A DNA stretch of 9,465 nucleotides, taken from positions 1 to 9,465 of the forward strand of contig NZ_LLZI01000069.1 in the NCBI RefSeq assembly GCF_001509485.1. Reading direction: 5' to 3'. Positions within the stretch are counted from its first letter, which is position 1; each line of letters starts with the position of its first letter. The notes under the pieces are model-generated. The model worked only from the letters and a program-made list of their open reading frames with translations. It ran no database searches and was not told the origin of the DNA. A program made the position numbers and the translations under genes. The DNA comes from Streptomyces sp. NRRL F-4489 (GTDB lineage: Bacteria > Actinomycetota > Actinomycetes > Streptomycetales > Streptomycetaceae). Below, piece after piece: positions 1-6,848 of this stretch.

Positions 1-83
1 CCGTTAGCGAACCCCCCAGCGGGAATAACCCCCCGCCCCGCCAACGTTGTTGGCCCCGAAGGGGGGCCTCGCGCCCCCTAGGT

Positions 84-211
84 GATCTGTTCCCCTCCCC
101 CCTACGGGTCGCCGATCCCCGCCCTGGGAATAGCACCCAACTCCCTTTCGTTGAGGCCCCGTAGGGGGCCCTCGCTCCCCCTACGGGATCTGTTCCCCTC
201 CCCCCTACGGG
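84..211. repeat. CCCCCTACGGG repeat family, including a 25-bp direct repeat
   Basis: A 25-bp sequence starting GATCTGTTCCCC and ending CTACGGG occurs identically at 84-108 and 187-211. Its last 11 bases, CCCCCTACGGG, occur three times (98-108, 177-187, 201-211). Their exact reverse complement CCCGTAGGGGG lies at 158-168. The inverted copy can pair perfectly with 177-187 (11-bp stem, 8-base loop) or with either of the other two copies. What the sequence shows is the repetition and the pairing. Any function (terminator, RNA switch, protein-binding array) is unknown. Confidence 0.85.
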
Positions 212-212
212 C

Positions 213-261
213 AAAAAAAGCCGGGTGGCCCTCCCCCACAGAGGACCACCCGGCGTTTTTT
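213..261. terminator. Bidirectional Rho-independent terminator
   Basis: GCCGGGTGG (220-228) pairs with CCACCCGGC (246-254). The stem continues through one C/A mismatch into CCTC/GAGG, with a 7-base loop at 234-240. An A7 tract (213-219) precedes the stem and a T6 tract (256-261) follows it, so both directions end in a U-tract. It lies about 125 bp beyond the stop of the minus-strand gene at 386-1675 and most likely ends that transcript. It would also stop any rightward transcript entering from the left. Confidence 0.85.
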
Positions 262-272
262 ACAGGGCGGGT

Positions 273-296
273 CGAGGTGATCCCCACATCACCTCG
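273..296. repeat. 9-bp perfect stem-loop in the 3' region of the 386-1675 gene
   Basis: CGAGGTGAT (273-281) and ATCACCTCG (288-296) form a perfect stem around a 6-base loop. It sits between the 328-353 hairpin and the terminator at 213-261, in the likely 3' untranslated region of the minus-strand transcript. No U-tract follows, so it may protect the RNA 3' end or assist termination. Confidence 0.6.
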
Positions 297-327
297 TCCG
301 CCTCATCCGGCGTCACGGTGGCTCCGG

Positions 328-353
328 CCGCAGGTCACCGCCGTGACCTGCGG
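328..353. repeat. 11-bp stem-loop just downstream of the 386-1675 gene
   Basis: CCGCAGGTCAC (328-338) pairs perfectly with GTGACCTGCGG (343-353) around a 4-base loop (CGCC). It begins about 33 bases after the minus-strand stop at 386-388. A GC-rich hairpin without a U-tract close to a stop is a common form of actinobacterial terminator. Together with 273-296 and 213-261 it makes a tandem set of three. Confidence 0.6.
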
Positions 354-385
354 GCCGTCGCACACCGTGCTGGCGGCCGGACGGT

Positions 386-1675
386 TCAGAGGCCCTGGAC
401 GGGCAGGGCGGGCAGCGCCGGCACGTTGGCGGCGTTGGTCAGGTCGGCCAGGTTGGCGGGCACGGCCGGGACGGCCGGAACGCCCGGGACGGCGGGCACC
501 GACGGAACGGACGGGACGGACGGGACGCCCGGCACGGACGGGACGGACGGAACCGAGGGGACGGACGGGACGGACGGGACCGAAGGCACCGACGGAACGC
601 CCGGCACAGCCGGGACCACGCCCGCCGGCGCCAGGCCGCGCGCGCCGGCGGCGGCGGTCACCGTGGTGCCCTTGGCGTCGGCCACCACGACGGTGGACAG
701 GCCCTGCGCGAACGGCGCGGCGTCGCTGCCGACACCCTTCGCCAGCTCGGTCGCGTGCCCGGCGACACCCTGCGCGAACGGCACCGCCGCGCCCTTGGTG
801 CTCTCGACGAACACCTGCACCCGGCCGTTGACGACCGCCACGAACGGCGTGGCCTGGCGCGCCGCGTCACCGGCGAGCGCACCGGCGTCACCGACCGCGC
901 CCTGGGCGACCGGCAGGACCTTGGCGACAGTCCGGCCGGCGACCGGCGGCAGCACATCGGCGGCGGTGCGGTCCACCACCGGACGCGCGGTGGCCAGGGC
1001 GCCCTGCGCCTGCTTGGTCAGCTGCTCGGGACGGCGACCCGCACCGGTGAGACCGGCCAGCAGGTTGTCGACCGCACCGGGCGCCTTCGGCAGACCGGGG
1101 GTCTTGGGCAGCGCCGGAACACCCGGCAGGCCCTTGGGCAGACCGCCCGGCAGACCGGCGGCCGGCAGGCCCGGGACGGCGGGCAGCTTCGGCGTGGCGG
1201 GCAGACCGCCGTTCAGAAGCTTGCCGGCCTTGCCCAGGTCGGCCTTGCCGGCGGCCTTGGTGACCTTCTTGACGGTCTTGGCGGCCTGCTTGGTGTCGGC
1301 GGCCTTCCGCACGTCACCGGTGGGCAGACCGGGCAGCCCGGCACCGTTGACGAGCCGGCGCACGCCGTCCACCACACCGCCGGCCTGCGGCAGTCCGCCG
1401 GTGGGCAGCTGACCGGCCGTCACGCCGCCGCCGAGGGCCCCGGTCGCCTTGCCGGCCGCGCCGCCCACGGTCGAGGTGACGGTGCCCGCCGCCTTCTGAA
1501 CGGTCCCGGTGACCGCGCCGGTGGGCAGGTGCTGGGTGGCGCCGGTGACCGCGCCGGTCGCGGGCAGGACCGGGGTGGCGGGCAGTTCGGCGGCGTTGGC
1601 GGCGACGGAGCCCAGGGCCCACAGGCCGGTGGCGGTGGCGGCGACGGCGATGGAACGGCGGATGTTCGAGCGCAT
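386..1675 (-). CDS. Secreted Val-Pro-X repeat protein, unknown function
   Basis: This is a 429-aa exported protein. Residues 1-28 look like a Sec signal peptide: basic MRSNIRRS, a hydrophobic stretch, then AANA before AE. The mature part is rich in Ala, Val, Gly, Pro and Thr. It has a Lys-rich segment (about 128-152), Leu-Pro-rich segments (about 158-200) and a middle region of higher complexity (about 201-345). Residues 354-407 are 18 uninterrupted Val-Pro-Ser/Gly/Ala tripeptides, followed by a short tail ending LPALPVQGL. No enzyme motif, LPXTG sorting signal, later membrane segment or Cys residue is visible. The ATG at 1673-1675 is preceded by AAGGA (1687-1691) with an 11-base spacer. A structural or cell-surface role is inference. 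The orientation matches the next gene (94-bp gap), so the two may be co-transcribed. Confidence 0.85.
   Translation of the reverse strand: MRSNIRRSIAVAATATGLWALGSVAANAAELPATPVLPATGAVTGATQHLPTGAVTGTVQKAAGTVTSTVGGAAGKATGALGGGVTAGQLPTGGLPQAGGVVDGVRRLVNGAGLPGLPTGDVRKAADTKQAAKTVKKVTKAAGKADLGKAGKLLNGGLPATPKLPAVPGLPAAGLPGGLPKGLPGVPALPKTPGLPKAPGAVDNLLAGLTGAGRRPEQLTKQAQGALATARPVVDRTAADVLPPVAGRTVAKVLPVAQGAVGDAGALAGDAARQATPFVAVVNGRVQVFVESTKGAAVPFAQGVAGHATELAKGVGSDAAPFAQGLSTVVVADAKGTTVTAAAGARGLAPAGVVPAVPGVPSVPSVPSVPSVPSVPSVPSVPGVPSVPSVPSVPAVPGVPAVPAVPANLADLTNAANVPALPALPVQGL
455..616 (-). repeat. 9-bp tandem repeat encoding (Val-Pro-X)18
   Basis: Eighteen consecutive 9-base units encode Val-Pro followed by Ser (10), Ala (5) or Gly (3), corresponding to residues 354-407 of the protein. 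Third bases vary between units, so purifying selection on the peptide is plausible rather than pure recent slippage. Several adjacent units are identical, so copy number could vary between strains. Confidence 0.9.
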
Positions 1676-1710
1676 GGTTGGCGATGTCCTTCGAATTCGG
1701 GAGGTTCAAC

Positions 1711-1770
1711 GGGCAGACCTGTGCCGCCCCCGCGCGGCAGGTCTTGTCAGACGCGGAGTGCGGTCTGCCC
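1711..1770. repeat. Nested inverted repeats between the two exported-protein genes
   Basis: GGGCAGACC (1711-1719) is perfectly complementary to GGTCTGCCC (1762-1770). The same left arm AGACC can instead pair with GGTCT at 1740-1744, closing a shorter hairpin whose inner stem is TGCCGC/GCGGCA (1722-1727/1734-1739). The structure lies immediately after the stop of the 1770-2690 gene and upstream of the 386-1675 gene. It could be a terminator (no U-tract is seen) or a leader structure for the downstream gene. Confidence 0.55.
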
Positions 1771-2690
1771 TAGCCGGGGAATTCGAGGATCTCTTCGGCG
1801 CGGCGGCGCGTCGGGGCGCCATCGGCCGTACGGACGCCACCCGGCAGCAGCCGGAAGCGCGGGGAATCGGCCGCGACGGCGGCGTGCTGGTCGCCGCCTC
1901 GGGAGCCGTGGCCGCCGCCCGTGGTGTGCGAGGCGGGCGCGGCGGGGCCCTGCGGGCACGGGACCGGCAGGCCGTGGTGGCCGGCGTCCCGCTGCGGAAC
2001 CACCGCGGGCCGGACCCGCTCGGCGGCCGGGTGCTGCGACGCGTACGCGCAGTGCGCCGGGCCGAACAGGTGCGGTGCATCCGGGCCGGAGCCCGTCGCC
2101 GCCGTGTCCTGACCGGGCCGGGCGCCGCCGGGTACGCCGCCGTGCGCGGGCGTACCGCCGTCGCCGGGCCGCCCCGGGTGGATGCCGGTGGGGAGGTGGA
2201 CGGGCAGCGCGCCGCCGATCCGGTCCCCGATGCCGCCGATCCGCCCGACCGTGCCGGTCACACCGTCCACCGCGCCGGCCAGCCGGCCGGTGACCGGTGC
2301 GGCCGCCCGCTCGGCGGGGCGTACCGCGTCCCCGACCGTCGCCGCGTCCCGCTCCATGGCGGCGCCGCCGACCGTGGCCGCTGCGGTGTCCGCGCGGCGG
2401 GTGAGGGCGGCGCCGTCCGCCGCGCCCTGCCGCGCCGGCGCCTCCCCGGACTCCGGCGCCTGGCCGGTCTTCCGCGGGGCGGTGGCGTGGTCCGGGGTGT
2501 CGGCCCCGGTCAGGGCGGTTGCGGCCGGGTGGCCGCCGGCGGGCGTGCGGTCGGCGGCGTGTGCGCCGGTGCCGAACGCGATGCCGAGGAGGACGAAGCC
2601 GATCAGGAAGAGCCCCGCCAGCAGTGCGCGCCGCGCGGCCACGGTGCGCGGCAGGCGCACGGCGGCAGGCAGGACGAACACAGCGGGCAC
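1770..2690 (-). CDS. Exported Pro/Gly/Ala-rich hypothetical protein
   Basis: This 306-aa protein has an N-terminal signal sequence: basic residues to Arg21, a hydrophobic core (about 22-40, ALLAGLFLIGFVLLGIAFG) and a likely cleavage after AHA at residue 45. The mature part is low in complexity. It includes a Val/Gly/Ile stretch (GVTGTVGRIGGIGDRIGG), a histidine-containing segment, two Cys residues (in AHCAY and VPCPQ) and a distinctive C-terminus ending EEILEFPG. No catalytic domain is recognised. I recall similar unnamed Streptomyces proteins, but function is unknown. The GTG at 2688-2690 is chosen because GGGAAGG lies 8 bases upstream; the frame stays open to another GTG at 2727-2729. A Cys pair could form a disulfide outside the cell. 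The Arg-rich alternative minus frame over the same DNA (1747-2802) is a shadow. Confidence 0.75.
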   Translation of the reverse strand: MPAVFVLPAAVRLPRTVAARRALLAGLFLIGFVLLGIAFGTGAHAADRTPAGGHPAATALTGADTPDHATAPRKTGQAPESGEAPARQGAADGAALTRRADTAAATVGGAAMERDAATVGDAVRPAERAAAPVTGRLAGAVDGVTGTVGRIGGIGDRIGGALPVHLPTGIHPGRPGDGGTPAHGGVPGGARPGQDTAATGSGPDAPHLFGPAHCAYASQHPAAERVRPAVVPQRDAGHHGLPVPCPQGPAAPASHTTGGGHGSRGGDQHAAVAADSPRFRLLPGGVRTADGAPTRRRAEEILEFPG

Positions 2691-2824
2691 GGAGGGGACC
2701 TTCCCAGATGGACGGGGACAGCCGGGCACGGTGCCTCGGTGTCGCGCGCGTCACGGGTGATCGGGCGATGCCCTGATCCTTGCACGACCCGCCAGGGGCC
2801 ACGCAAGTCCCGCCGGGCTTCCTG
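2691..2824. other. 134-bp gap between the VWA gene and the exported-protein gene
   Basis: No gene is seen. A weak imperfect hairpin (GATCGGG 2759-2765 with CCCTGATC 2771-2778, one bulged T) lies in the middle. The gap is long enough for a terminator after the VWA gene and a promoter for the exported-protein gene, but no convincing -35/-10 pair stands out. It is therefore uncertain whether the two genes share a transcript. Confidence 0.4.
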
Positions 2825-4120
2825 TCACCGTTGCTCCGCCATGTCCGGTATGGGCAGCGGTCTTTTCTCCAGTGCGGCGGCCATCACCTCCGGGAAGAGG
2901 TCGGGCGTACAGGCGAACGCCGGGGCCCCGAGTGCGGCGAGCGCCGCCGCGTGCTCCCGGTCGTACGCCGGGGCCCCGTCGTCGGAGAGCGCGAGCAGGC
3001 TGACGAACCGCACGCCGGACGCCTGCATCGCGGCGACCCGCTTCAGCATCTCGTCGCGGATGCCTCCCTCGTAGAGGTCGCTGATGAGGACGACGACCGT
3101 TTCGGTGGGTCGGTCGATCCGCTGCTGGCAGTACGCCAGCGCCCTGTTGATGTCCGTGCCGCCGCCGAGCTGGGTGCCGAACAGCACGTCCACCGGGTCG
3201 GCCAGCTGGTCCGTCAGGTCGGTGACGGCGGTGTCGAAGACGACCAGCCGGGTCTTCAGGGCGCGTACGGACGCCAGCACCGCGCCGAACACCGAGGCGT
3301 ACACCACGGAGGCGGCCATCGACCCGGACTGGTCGATGCACAGCACCACCTCCTTGCGCACGGTCCGGTCGGCGCGGGCGTATCCGATGAGCCGCTCGGG
3401 GACGACGGTGCCGTGGTCGGGGAGGTAGTGGCGGAGGTTGGCGCGGAGGGTGCGGTTCCAGTCGATGGCGTGGTGCCGGGGGCGGGGGGTGCGGGCGGCG
3501 CGGTCCAGTGCGCCGGTGAGGGTGGCGCGGGTGCGGGCGGCCAGCCGCTGCTCCAGGTCGGTGACGACCTTGCGGACGACCGCGCGGGCCGTCTCGCGGG
3601 TGGTGTCCGGCAGCATCTTGTTCAGGGAGATGAGGGTGCCCACCAGGTGGACGTCGGGCTCGACGGCCGCCAGCATTTCCGGTTCCAGCAGCAGGGTGGC
3701 CAGTCCGAGCCGGTCGATGGCGTCGCGCTGCATCATCTGCACGACGGTGGACGGGAAGTACGTCCGGATGTCGCCGAGCCAGCGCGCCACCTGGGGCGCG
3801 GACGCGCCGAGCCCGGCCGCCCGGCTGCCGCCGCCGTCGCGCGCGCCGCGGCCGGGGCCCTGCTGCGGCCGCCGTCCGTAGAGCGCCTCCAACGCGCCGT
3901 CCATCGCGGCATCCCGGCCGCGGAGTTCGTGTCCGGTGCCATCCGCGCCGGAGCCGCCCAGCACCAGCCGCCAGCGCCGCAGCCGCTCGGCTCCAGATTC
4001 CGGTTCCGATTCCGGATCCGATTCCGGTTGGTGCCGGGTGCGGCCTGTCCGCTCATTCACTTCATTCACTGAGGGGCCTTCTTGGGCCGATGGCTCCTCC
4101 ATCGCTCGCAGCCCTGTCAT
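2825..4120 (-). CDS. VWA (MIDAS) domain protein of a MoxR-VWA cluster, YehP-like
   Basis: This 431-aa cytoplasmic protein has a von Willebrand factor A domain in its C-terminal half. The metal-ion-dependent adhesion site is complete: D263-Q-S-G-S267, T322 in GGGTD, and D348 in LISDLYEGG. VWA partners of MoxR ATPases use this Mg2+ site to bind targets or adaptors. The N-terminal half contains a conserved-looking helical region (about 105-205) with QVARWLGDIRTYFPSTVVQMMQ, typical of the YehP-like branch. An acidic Glu/Ser/Pro repeat (about 31-44) precedes it. The ATG at 4118-4120 is chosen because GGAGG (4128-4132) sits 7 bases upstream; the frame is open further up, but that extension overlaps the upstream gene and has poor composition. 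It lies 79 bp after the DUF5682 gene on the same strand, so it is probably the last gene of the operon. Confidence 0.92.
   Translation of the reverse strand: MTGLRAMEEPSAQEGPSVNEVNERTGRTRHQPESDPESEPESGAERLRRWRLVLGGSGADGTGHELRGRDAAMDGALEALYGRRPQQGPGRGARDGGGSRAAGLGASAPQVARWLGDIRTYFPSTVVQMMQRDAIDRLGLATLLLEPEMLAAVEPDVHLVGTLISLNKMLPDTTRETARAVVRKVVTDLEQRLAARTRATLTGALDRAARTPRPRHHAIDWNRTLRANLRHYLPDHGTVVPERLIGYARADRTVRKEVVLCIDQSGSMAASVVYASVFGAVLASVRALKTRLVVFDTAVTDLTDQLADPVDVLFGTQLGGGTDINRALAYCQQRIDRPTETVVVLISDLYEGGIRDEMLKRVAAMQASGVRFVSLLALSDDGAPAYDREHAAALAALGAPAFACTPDLFPEVMAAALEKRPLPIPDMAEQR
3989..4030 (-). repeat. Hexamer repeat encoding the Glu-Ser-Pro tract of the VWA protein
   Basis: On the plus strand the units read GATTCCG/GTTCCG/GATCCG in near-perfect 6-base periodicity. 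They encode QPESDPESEPES near the N-terminus (residues about 31-44). The tract is AT-richer than the surrounding gene and looks like a slippage-derived linker. Confidence 0.6.
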
Positions 4121-4176
4121 CGTTCCGCCTCCGCTTCCGTTGCCGTGCCCGTCTTCGTGCCCGTTCCCGTGATCAT
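4117..4176 (-). CDS. Possible 19-aa leader ORF coupled to the VWA gene
   Basis: An ATG at 4174-4176 opens a 19-codon frame of alternating Thr-Gly then Glu-Ala residues (MITGTGTKTG...EAER). Its TGA (4117-4119) overlaps the ATG of the VWA gene as ATGA. GGAGG lies about 10 bases upstream, and a second GGAG abuts the ATG. It fills most of the 79-bp gap between two operon genes and could couple VWA translation to upstream ribosomes. The simple hexamer-repeat composition means it may be chance, so this is speculative. Confidence 0.25.
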   Translation of the reverse strand: MITGTGTKTGTATEAEAER

Positions 4177-4199
4177 CTCCTGCCGGCCTCCGTGCGCGC

Positions 4200-6848
4200 C
4201 TACGTGCCGACGTGGGCCCGTTCGGGGGCGCTGTCGTCGTAGCCGCGCTGGGGTATGCCCAGCAGGAGGCGGAGGGTGGGGAGGACGGCGGCGGCGCGGT
4301 CGCGGTCCAGGCCGGGGCCGAAGCCGGGCGCCGCCGCGTCGGCGGAACCGGGGGCCGGGTGGCCTGGCGCGCCCCCGGGGCCGCGCCGGACCAGCTCGCC
4401 GAGGGTGCGCCGGGCCCCAACGTCGTACTCGGCGAACGTACGCCGCAGCAGCGGCAGGACGTCGGCGAACGCGGCGTCCGGGACGCCGGTCAGCCAGCCG
4501 TCCACGAGGGCCAGCAGCCGTTCGTCGTGGACCAGCAGCAGCCCCCCGTCCGGGCCGCCGACGAAGCCCTCGATCCAGCCGGCGGCGTCGGCGGGCCGGC
4601 TACCGGGCGCGAGGGCCTGGGCCATCAGCCGCTCCGCGCCGTCGTCCGGCAATCGTCCGCCGTCCAGCAGGAGACGAGCGGCCCGGCCGCGCAGCAGCCC
4701 CGGTACGGAGTCCCGCCCGGCGAGGCTCCCGAGCACCGCCGCCCAGCGCTCCCGGAGCGGGGCATCCGGAAGCGGCGCGTTCGGAAGCGGCGCGTTCGGG
4801 GGCGGCGCCACCAGGGACGGCGACTTCGGGTGCGGCCACTTCGGGTGCGGCAGCATCGGGGCCTCACCGGGCGACTGCTGCGGCACGGGCCCCAGGGGCC
4901 GTTTGCCGGACGCTACGGACTCCGGGTGGCCCTCCGTTGCCTGGGCGAGGAGGGCGATGGCCTGGTGGGTGGCGTCGAGGTGGCGGCGCATCGCGGCGGC
5001 GCCGTCCGCGTCCAGGCCGGCACAGGCCGGGGGCAGGCCGACGAAGATCCGCCCGGCCAGGCCGAGGGCCACCGCCCGGAGCGCCGCGGCGTCCGTGCCC
5101 CGGACGTCCCCGTAGCGCACCGCGCGGACCAGGGCGGGCAGGGCCTGCGCCAGATGGCCGACGTCCGTGTCCAGGGCGGCGCGGTCGGCCAGGGCCCGCA
5201 TGACCACCGGCAGCGCGCCGGGGAGGGCCGCGCGCAGGCAGCGCTCGGCGAGCGTGGTCACGTCGGCGAGCGCGGTGGCCGCCACGGCGTCCGCGGCGGC
5301 CTTGGCGGTGGCCGCGCCGAGCACCGTGGTGCCCCAGATGCCGGCCTCGGCGACCCGTACCGCCAACTCCGGTTCCCAGCGCAGCCGCCAGGTCTCCCGG
5401 AAGGTGCCGGTGCTGGCGGCCCGGGAGCGGGCGGGCTCGCCCCAGGGGATGTCCAGCAGCCGCAGCCGGTGCAGGAGGTGGCTGCGGGCGGCGTCGGTCT
5501 CCTGGCGCAGGTCCAGGACCAGCTCCCGTGCGGCGGACTCCGGTTTGAGCCGCAGTGTGCGCCGGGTGCGGTCGAGGTCGCGCTGGAGAGGGACGGCCGG
5601 CGCGGCCTCCGGTACCCGGCCCAGGACGTCGCCGACCACCAGCCGGTCGTGGATCAGCGCGGACGGCGCGCCGGAACCGTCGCCCATCACCGCCCGTACC
5701 GCGTCGTCGAGTTCGGCGAGGCCGGGCAGCGGGCGGCCGCGGACGGCGGCCAGCCCTTCGGCGAGCCGTACCGCCTCGATGACGTGGGACGGCGAGACCG
5801 GGTAGTCCTCCTCGCGGAGCAGCCGGGCGGCCTTGGTCAGCCAGCGCTCCACGGGGCGATCGGGGGCTTCGAAGAGGTGGCCGTACCAGCCGGGGGAGGT
5901 GATCCCGGCACCGTACCCGCTGCGCCGGGCCAGCCGCCGGTGTGTCCAGGGCACCCAGGTCAGCGCGGTCCTGATCTTGGGCAGGCCCTTGAGAAGCTGC
6001 CGGTCGGCGGTGACCGGGCGGCGGCCGGCCAGCGCGGGAACGTGCCAGGCGCCGCACACCACGGCGATACGGTCGCCGAACTCCCGCCGGGCGTCCCGTA
6101 CTTTGAGCCGCATATGGGCCTCGCGCACCGCGTCGTGCGGGTGGCCCCCGTCGCCGTACGCGGCCCGCAGCTCCGTCATCGCCTCGGCGAGCGCGGCGAA
6201 CGGGGCCAGTGCGTCCGCCCCCTGATCGCCCGCCCGGTGACCGCCCGCCCCCCGGTGCTCGACCACGTCCTCCCACCAGCGCTCGGGATCGTCATGACCG
6301 GCCGCCTCGGCCAGCACCCGCAGCGGATCCACGCGCAGCGCTTCCCCGCGCGGCGGGTGCCCGGCTTCCGCCTCCGCGCCCCCGGTCTCCGCCCCCGCGC
6401 CCCGGTCCCCTTCCGCGCCCCAGTCCCCTTCCGCGCCGCGGCCGGCCTCCACAGCCGCATCGGCGTCCGACTCCGACTCCGCCTCCGCACCGATGCCGGC
6501 CTCCGCGTCCGCCATGGCCAGCGAATGGGCCGCCGGCAGGTCGATGAAGCGCACCGGAACCCCGTGCCCCAGTGCCCACCGCAGCGCCACCCACTCCGGG
6601 GAGAACGCCGCCAGCGGCCAGAACGCGGCCCGGCCCGGGTCCTCCACCGCGTGCGCCAACAGGGCCACCGGCGGCCGCATGTCCTCATGGGCGGCCAGCG
6701 GCACCAACTCGTCCGCCTCGGGCGGCCCCTCGATCAGCACCGCGCCGGGCGCGCACCGCTCCAGGGCGGCCCGTACCGCCCGCGCCGATCCGGGGCCGTG
6801 GTGCCGCACGCCGAGCAGCACCGGCCCGGCCCCGCTCCCGCCGTTCAT
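4200..6848 (-). CDS. DUF5682 family protein of a MoxR-VWA cluster, YehM-like
   Basis: This is an 882-aa soluble protein of unknown biochemical function. I recognise the DUF5682 pattern: LLGVRHHGPGSA near the start (H16, H17), VLIEGPPEADEL (about 37-48), REAHMR (242-247) and IAVVCGAWHVPAL (261-273). The His/Glu motifs and the GAWH strand resemble TraB/ChaN/erythromycin-esterase-like folds, which suggests but does not prove a metal-binding enzymatic domain in the first 300 residues. The rest is mainly helical. Two low-complexity inserts stand out: an acidic Ala/Glu/Gly/Asp region (about 113-163) and a Pro/His/Lys/Asn linker (about 665-698). The ATG at 6846-6848 overlaps the TGA of the upstream ATPase gene (ATGA), and GGAGGTGA lies just upstream, so the two are translationally coupled. 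Open frame continues to 7820, but that part only shadows the ATPase gene. The TAG stop is at 4200-4202. Confidence 0.9.
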   Translation of the reverse strand: MNGGSGAGPVLLGVRHHGPGSARAVRAALERCAPGAVLIEGPPEADELVPLAAHEDMRPPVALLAHAVEDPGRAAFWPLAAFSPEWVALRWALGHGVPVRFIDLPAAHSLAMADAEAGIGAEAESESDADAAVEAGRGAEGDWGAEGDRGAGAETGGAEAEAGHPPRGEALRVDPLRVLAEAAGHDDPERWWEDVVEHRGAGGHRAGDQGADALAPFAALAEAMTELRAAYGDGGHPHDAVREAHMRLKVRDARREFGDRIAVVCGAWHVPALAGRRPVTADRQLLKGLPKIRTALTWVPWTHRRLARRSGYGAGITSPGWYGHLFEAPDRPVERWLTKAARLLREEDYPVSPSHVIEAVRLAEGLAAVRGRPLPGLAELDDAVRAVMGDGSGAPSALIHDRLVVGDVLGRVPEAAPAVPLQRDLDRTRRTLRLKPESAARELVLDLRQETDAARSHLLHRLRLLDIPWGEPARSRAASTGTFRETWRLRWEPELAVRVAEAGIWGTTVLGAATAKAAADAVAATALADVTTLAERCLRAALPGALPVVMRALADRAALDTDVGHLAQALPALVRAVRYGDVRGTDAAALRAVALGLAGRIFVGLPPACAGLDADGAAAMRRHLDATHQAIALLAQATEGHPESVASGKRPLGPVPQQSPGEAPMLPHPKWPHPKSPSLVAPPPNAPLPNAPLPDAPLRERWAAVLGSLAGRDSVPGLLRGRAARLLLDGGRLPDDGAERLMAQALAPGSRPADAAGWIEGFVGGPDGGLLLVHDERLLALVDGWLTGVPDAAFADVLPLLRRTFAEYDVGARRTLGELVRRGPGGAPGHPAPGSADAAAPGFGPGLDRDRAAAVLPTLRLLLGIPQRGYDDSAPERAHVGT
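4755..4856 (-). repeat. Repetitive Pro-rich linker region in the DUF5682 gene
   Basis: Short units (GGAAGCGGCGCGTTC, and GGGTGCGGCCACTTC-like on the plus strand) repeat here. They encode PHPK-type and NAPLPNAPLPDAPL motifs at residues about 665-698 of the DUF5682 protein. It is probably a flexible linker between helical domains that is variable in length. Confidence 0.55.
6360..6512 (-). repeat. Acidic low-complexity insert in the DUF5682 gene
   Basis: The plus strand shows repeated GACTCC/GCCTCC and CCCGCGCC/CCCCTTCCGCGCC units. They encode an Ala/Glu/Asp/Gly-rich segment (residues about 113-163, with motifs such as AEAESESDAD and GAEGDWGAEGD). It lies between FIDLPAAHS and LRVDPLRVL, both of which look like conserved core, so it is best read as a disordered insertion. 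Confidence 0.55.

Larger units (their letters stand above)
1..385. other. Gene-free, hairpin-rich intergenic region
   Basis: No coding frame is convincing here. The stretch is made of C-runs, G-runs and repeats, with early stops (for example TAG at 5-7 and TAA at 26-28), and it has none of the codon bias seen in the genes. It contains a CCAAC/GTTGG hairpin (41-53), a GGCCCC/GGGGCC hairpin (52-68), the CCCCCTACGGG repeat family (98-211), a strong intrinsic terminator (213-261) and two further stem-loops (273-296, 328-353). It probably separates the 386-1675 gene from whatever lies to the left. A small RNA cannot be excluded, but nothing specific identifies one. Confidence 0.6.

Noticed and set aside
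455..616. CRISPR-like array
   Set aside because: The units are 9 bp with no spacers and encode an in-frame tripeptide repeat.
82..831. Plus-strand frame starting in the left intergenic region
   Set aside because: It crosses the terminator and hairpins and becomes Arg/Pro/Gly-rich antisense to the Val-Pro-X gene.
755..2293. Long plus-strand open frame over the two exported-protein genes
   Set aside because: Arg/Gly-rich composition, no ribosome binding site, no domain. It is antisense to two minus-strand genes that have signal peptides and ribosome binding sites.
1747..2802. Minus-strand Arg/Pro-rich frame overlapping the 1770-2690 gene
   Set aside because: Very high Arg content typical of an out-of-frame GC-rich reading. 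The alternative frame has a clear signal peptide and a good start site.
4121..4420. 100-residue N-terminal extension of the VWA protein
   Set aside because: It overlaps the end of the DUF5682 gene, is Pro/Ala/Arg-rich and has no upstream ribosome binding site. ATG 4120 has GGAGG at ideal spacing.
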